Position numbers and translations under genes: made by a program. The notes under the pieces are model-generated. The model saw only the letters and a program-made list of their open reading frames with translations, searched no databases and was not told where the DNA came from. From NCBI RefSeq assembly GCF_023282985.1, contig NZ_JAGQDC010000012.1, positions 62,001 through 126,000 on the forward strand: a DNA stretch of 64,000 nucleotides. The letters run 5' to 3'. This stretch comes from Serratia silvae (GTDB lineage Bacteria > Pseudomonadota > Gammaproteobacteria > Enterobacterales > Enterobacteriaceae). This document shows, piece by piece, positions 60,841-64,000 of the stretch (its first letter is position 1; each line of letters begins with the position of its first letter).

Positions 60841-61479
60841 ATTCAGCTTATCAATGCTGATTAAGACAATTGAATATCCCCACCATAGTATTTATATCAC
60901 TGCAAAATTAACGTTCATTAAGATAAATCGTTCGTTTAAATATAACTTCTTAAATATCACCTCAACGAGTTGCCGATTTTCGAGCATTATCGCTCCCAGC
61001 ACGCCTATAATCACCGCGTAGTTATATGCAGTATCTCGTTTGGCGAGGCTCCTATACAAACACAGGTTACTGATCTGACGACATCGAGAGATGCCCAAGG
61101 TTAAGACAGGCTTTATCGGATTAAGGTTCAGCCCAAGGTAACTTCTGAACTGTTCTTCAGATACATTGTTCAGATACGTTGTATAGTGCTAAAACCTGGA
61201 CGCGGAGATAGGCTTTCTGCACTCCCCCTCTTTGGTTTACTCCCCTATACGAAGCACTGTTGAAGTTTAAACAGCAATAGGGTCAATCACTTCCAGACTC
61301 CTCAGCGATGACCGCTACCGCGCCAGCAACACAGGTGGGTCAGCCATTGCTAACTCTTTGAACGCTGACTTTTTCACCGCCGCAGGTACCATGACGGTGA
61401 ATGAAGCCAGAGACTACGTTGCACACTTACTTTTAACCACAGAGGTCGTTATCGATTACAGTTAACCGAGGATAAAATT
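60841..61479. other. Long gap upstream of the MgtS-like gene
   Basis: About 640 bases without a convincing gene. It contains a tandem direct repeat of 13 bases, TTCAGATAC(A/G)TTG twice at 61156-61181, followed by TATAGT. A minus-strand frame of 68 codons (60892-61098) has no coding support. The right part should hold the promoter and leader of the small-protein gene at 61480. Confidence 0.5.
61156..61181 (+). repeat. Tandem 13-bp direct repeat
   Basis: TTCAGATACATTG is followed directly by TTCAGATACGTTG (12 of 13 identical), with TATAGT after it, about 300 bases before the MgtS-like gene. It could be a regulator site; the 13-base spacing does not fit the 11-base period of PhoP boxes. Confidence 0.5.
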
Positions 61480-61572
61480 ATGGGAAATATGATGTTTTTT
61501 ATGGGATTTTTGTTTTTCGTCAGCTCATTGGGGCTGATCGCAGCCTATCTGAGCACCAAATGGGATGACTAA
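61480..61572 (+). CDS. mgtS: MgtS-like small membrane protein (30 residues)
   Basis: The 30-codon frame encodes MGNMMFFMGFLFFVSSLGLI followed by AAYLSTKWDD: one hydrophobic helix with a short polar tail. E. coli MgtS (YneM, 31 residues) reads MLGNMNVF at its start and ends LAAYFSHKWDD. The matching ends and length make a homologue likely. MgtS is an inner-membrane protein that protects the magnesium transporter MgtA from degradation and is made under low magnesium through PhoPQ. GAGG lies 8 bases before ATG 61480. The gene is too short for standard gene callers. No clear PhoP box was found upstream. Confidence 0.75.
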   Translation: MGNMMFFMGFLFFVSSLGLIAAYLSTKWDD

Positions 61573-61739
61573 TGAACGAAAAAGATCCGCCTAGCATCAT
61601 CCTCCCCGTAGCCTCATCAATCATTGCGGGGAGGATGAATAACCGCAATAAACGGACGGTATTTACCGCGCGTGATAATGATGATGATTTTTATTCTTGG
61701 ATTGCTGTACGCTATTTTTATGATCTCGGTAGGTATTAA
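61572..61739 (+). CDS. Possible 55-codon frame overlapping the MgtS-like stop
   Basis: ATG 61572 overlaps the MgtS-like stop as TAATG, which would allow coupling. The product is polar (MNEKDPPSIILPVASSIIAG at the start, ending SWIAVRYFYDLGRY) and unrecognised. The frame overlaps the next membrane-protein frame and contains an 11-bp inverted repeat CATCCTCCCCG / CGGGGAGGATG (61598-61637), which argues for an untranslated hairpin instead. Confidence 0.2.
   Translation: MNEKDPPSIILPVASSIIAGRMNNRNKRTVFTARDNDDDFYSWIAVRYFYDLGRY
61598..61637 (+). promoter_or_regulatory. RNA hairpin between the MgtS-like gene and the next small gene
   Basis: A perfect 11-bp inverted repeat CATCCTCCCCG / CGGGGAGGATG with an 18-base loop. 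There is no T-run, so it may act as an intercistronic stability or attenuation element instead of a terminator. Confidence 0.45.
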
Positions 61740-61860
61740 TGAGATTTATTTGTATTCCACCGGTCAAACTGCATTTCTCTCCTGTTTATTGCTGACAGTT
61801 ACCGCAAGCTTGCTGCTCGTCGCTTTTGTCTGGCAATGTTCCGTAAAAACCAAACGCTGA
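61678..61860 (+). CDS. Small two-helix membrane protein
   Basis: About 60 residues with two hydrophobic segments (MMMIFILGLLYAIFMISVG and LSCLLLTVTASLLLVAFVWQ) separated by a short polar stretch NEIYLYSTGQTA, and a basic C-terminus VKTKR. I do not recognise it. The start is uncertain among GTG 61672 and ATGs at 61678, 61681 and 61684, and no strong ribosome site is visible. The CDF transporter gene begins 16 bases after the stop, so the two may be co-transcribed. Confidence 0.5.
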   Translation: MMMIFILGLLYAIFMISVGINEIYLYSTGQTAFLSCLLLTVTASLLLVAFVWQCSVKTKR

Positions 61861-61876
61861 TTTTTATAATTCAACT

Positions 61877-63253
61877 ATGAGCTGTGCTATGCAAAATAAA
61901 AAACAGGTCGTCGCCAGAAACTCGATGATTATCAGCGGATTGTTGGCGTTAGGTAAATTTATCGCAGGTATATTTACCGGCAGTATTGGCCTGATATCCG
62001 AAGGTATCCATTCATTTACCGATTTTATTGCCACCAGCATCACCTGGTGGGCGGTGAGCGTCAGCGATAAGCCTGCTGATGATGACCACCACTTCGGTCA
62101 TGGCAAGGTTGAGAATCTGGCCGCATTGTTTGAAGTACTCCTCCTGTTGGCAGCCGGGGGTTGGATCGTCTTTGAAGCAGTAAGCAGCCTTTTAGGTGAG
62201 GCAAACCAGATTGTGGCTGCACCGGTAGTGATTGCGGTACTGCTGGTGTCCATTGTGGTTGACTTCTTCCGTGTCCGGGCCTTAAACCGCGTGGCCAAAG
62301 CCACCAACAGCGCGGCTCTGGAAGCCGATGCTCTGCATTTCTTCTCCGATATGTTGTCTTCCGGTGTGGTGCTGTTGGGTATGGTTTTTGTGCTATTTGG
62401 TTTTGCCCGTGCGGATGCGCTGGCAGCATTGATCGTTGCCTGCTTTATCCTGACTGCCGCCTTGAAGCTAGGGAAACGCTCCTTTGATTCCCTGATTGAT
62501 ACCGCACCGGCTGGCACGCGGGAAGATATCGCAACCATACTTAATGATTTCCCCGCGGTGCTGTCTACAGAAAATATTCGCCTACGCAGTGGCGGAGCCA
62601 CGCTGTTTATCGAGGTGAGCATTGGGGTATGCCGGACGCTACCGCTTGAGCGGATCAAGGCATTGAAGCAGGCCATTACCGCCAAACTTGCGCAGCAATA
62701 CGCCAACTCGGAAGTGCGGGTGATTGCTCTCCCTCAAGCCAGAAGTGATGAAGATCTGGCAACCCGTATTCGCATGCTGGCCGCCAACCATGGGGCCGTG
62801 GTGCAAAGCCTTTCACTACAACAATTGGCAGATCGTGTGGCGATCGGTATGGATCTGCTGGTTCCGGCCAATGCCAGCGTAGAGCAGGCGCATGATATTG
62901 CCAGCGAGGTGGAGGAATCTCTACGTCAGACGTTGGGCGAAAATACGGAGATCGAAACCCACCTGGAGCCCCAGATGCTGGATTGGCTAACTAGCCAGGA
63001 TGTGGAACACGGCGAGCTGGCGAAGATTGAACAAGCATTGACGGTTTCGGCGCAAGACAGCGGATTGGTGCAAGACATCCATGATATCCGGGCACGAGAA
63101 ACGCCGCAGGGCGTGATTGTGAATTTTCACTGCCGAGCCCTTCCGGCCTTGTCGATTTCTGCGGTGCACGATGCGGTGGACCATATTGAACGGCAATTGA
63201 GAATGCAATTCCCGATGGTATCGCGGGTGGTGGGGCATGTTGAGCCGCTGTGA
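61877..63253 (+). CDS. Cation diffusion facilitator (CDF) metal transporter with long cytoplasmic tail
   Basis: A 458-residue CDF-family exporter. Six membrane helices occupy about residues 12-210. The intramembrane metal site is formed by His45 and Asp49 in SEGIHSFTDF and His154 and Asp158 in ALHFFSDML, the HD-HD pattern usual for zinc-type members. A His-rich DDDHHFGHGK loop lies near residue 70. Standard bacterial CDFs are about 300 residues; here the cytoplasmic part continues to 458 and seems to contain more than one ZT_dimer-like unit (about 210-290, 300-375 and 385-455). ATG 61877 or 61889 may be the start. The small membrane-protein genes upstream suggest a shared role in metal homeostasis. 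Confidence 0.85.
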   Translation: MSCAMQNKKQVVARNSMIISGLLALGKFIAGIFTGSIGLISEGIHSFTDFIATSITWWAVSVSDKPADDDHHFGHGKVENLAALFEVLLLLAAGGWIVFEAVSSLLGEANQIVAAPVVIAVLLVSIVVDFFRVRALNRVAKATNSAALEADALHFFSDMLSSGVVLLGMVFVLFGFARADALAALIVACFILTAALKLGKRSFDSLIDTAPAGTREDIATILNDFPAVLSTENIRLRSGGATLFIEVSIGVCRTLPLERIKALKQAITAKLAQQYANSEVRVIALPQARSDEDLATRIRMLAANHGAVVQSLSLQQLADRVAIGMDLLVPANASVEQAHDIASEVEESLRQTLGENTEIETHLEPQMLDWLTSQDVEHGELAKIEQALTVSAQDSGLVQDIHDIRARETPQGVIVNFHCRALPALSISAVHDAVDHIERQLRMQFPMVSRVVGHVEPL

Positions 63254-63384
63254 TCTCTCCCAGCGGACGACAGAAACGACAAATCGCCGCCCCGGTCGTT
63301 TTCAGACGGGCGGTAATAGGTCAGGCGGTTACCAGGCCAGGCCGCGATCCAGACTCAATCGATCACGGCCACCAGACGGTTAGC

Positions 63385-63927
63385 TTACTGATTTGCGACT
63401 GCGGGGACCGGGATATCCAATCCGTAAAGGCGCAGCATGGCAGGCGTGTCTTCAACGTCTGCAAACACATACCGCACCCGGACTGCCGCATTTTCCGGAA
63501 TGGTAATATCCGCATCCCCAGGTACCAATGCGGTTTTCAGTGGAGAAACAAAACCCTCCTTATCTAACAGCATCAATGATTTACTTTCATTCAGATTGCT
63601 CAGACGGACGATTTTGTCGGTTTTATTACGTAGGGAAAGGGTTACTTTATATTCTTGGGCCGCAACTTTCTCAATGGCGGAAACTGATGCGGTGACATTT
63701 TTAGCCAGATTGTCTTTGTCAGTTACAATGATGGCCCCATCAATGCTACTCCCTGACTGACGGCCATCATCCACACCATCTTTCAGACCGCTGAGTGCAT
63801 CTTTACCTGAGGCAATGACGCCAGAGACCACGCTTTTCACGCTGTCTTTCACCACAGCAGTCTCTTCAGCCTGAACGGCAGGGGCAGCAATCATCACCAA
63901 AACCAAGGCCAGTACACTATTTTTCAT
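63385..63927 (-). CDS. Hypothetical secreted (periplasmic) protein
   Basis: A 180-residue protein with a cleavable signal peptide (MKNSVLALVLVMIAAPAVQA, then EET). A Ser/Gly/Asp-rich segment (residues 25-65, with SGKDALSGLKDGVDDGRQSG) precedes a beta-rich domain (EYKVTLSLRNKTDKIVRLSN, AVRVRYVFADVEDT). I do not recognise the family. It is convergent with the CDF gene. The 73 bases to the window end contain only its upstream region. Confidence 0.75.
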   Translation of the reverse strand: MKNSVLALVLVMIAAPAVQAEETAVVKDSVKSVVSGVIASGKDALSGLKDGVDDGRQSGSSIDGAIIVTDKDNLAKNVTASVSAIEKVAAQEYKVTLSLRNKTDKIVRLSNLNESKSLMLLDKEGFVSPLKTALVPGDADITIPENAAVRVRYVFADVEDTPAMLRLYGLDIPVPAVANQ

Positions 63928-64000
63928 ATTATTATCCTACTTATCGTTATCCATTGACGACAAAATCACCTCAATCTAGCGGAAAATAACGCGGATGACA

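Noticed and set aside
60892-61098. 68-codon frame on minus after gor
   Set aside because: No ribosome site, no recognisable family and unremarkable composition; probably a chance frame in a non-coding gap.

Overview
The window is chromosomal DNA from a member of the Enterobacterales, most probably Serratia or a close relative in the Yersiniaceae. The evidence is an E. coli-like core gene set (glpG-glpR-glpD, glg operon, asd, yhgN, gnt genes, yhhW-ryhB-yhhY, yhiN, pitA, uspBA, rsmJ-prlC-rlmJ-gor) carrying blocks that E. coli K-12 lacks at these sites, plus several copies of GC-rich palindromic repeats. The genus is an inference; no rRNA or other strict marker is present.

Layout: 1-3.5 kb holds glycerol-3-phosphate genes (glpG cut by the window edge, glpR, glpD). 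3.5-14.5 kb holds the glycogen operon glgB-glgX-glgC-glgA-glgP on the minus strand, with asd upstream of it. 14.7-18.6 kb holds yhgN and the gluconate genes gntT, gntK and gntR, with a CRP box and tandem GntR operators. 18.7-20.3 kb holds yhhW, the sRNA RyhB with its Fur box, and yhhY. 20.3-33.7 kb is a complete myo-inositol catabolic island: iolE-(iolH)-iolG-iolD on minus, iolC-iolR on plus, iolB-iolA on minus, then iolT and an iolI-like gene on plus. 33.8-38.8 kb holds the FetAB iron exporter, two unrecognised proteins (one a lipoprotein) and yhiN. 39.1-48.4 kb holds pitA, uspB, uspA, gdhA, a periplasmic 5'-nucleotidase, rsmJ and prlC. 48.8-51.4 kb is an AT-rich accessory cassette: an orphan Hcp gene facing a probable membrane-active effector and two related small membrane proteins that look like immunity proteins. 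rlmJ follows, then a galactitol/tagatose operon (gatY, gatZABCD, gatR) inserted before gor. The end of the window has a very small MgtS-like protein gene, a second small membrane protein, a CDF metal transporter with an extended cytoplasmic tail, and a secreted protein of unknown function.

How the genes work together: the iol island encodes uptake (IolT), oxidation to inosose (IolG), dehydration (IolE), ring opening (IolD), isomerisation (IolB), phosphorylation and probably aldol cleavage (IolC with a fused C-terminal domain) and conversion of malonate semialdehyde to acetyl-CoA (IolA), under an RpiR-type repressor (IolR). TTTCAT/ATGAAA motifs recur in front of its transcription units. The gat operon takes galactitol through a PTS (GatABC) to tagatose-1,6-bisphosphate cleavage (GatYZ), under GatR.

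The points most worth a second look are the Hcp/effector/immunity cassette with a homopolymer frameshift in one immunity copy, the iolH gene that has apparently lost its middle in frame, the MgtS-like small gene upstream of a CDF transporter, and the recurring operator-like motifs in the iol and gat clusters.
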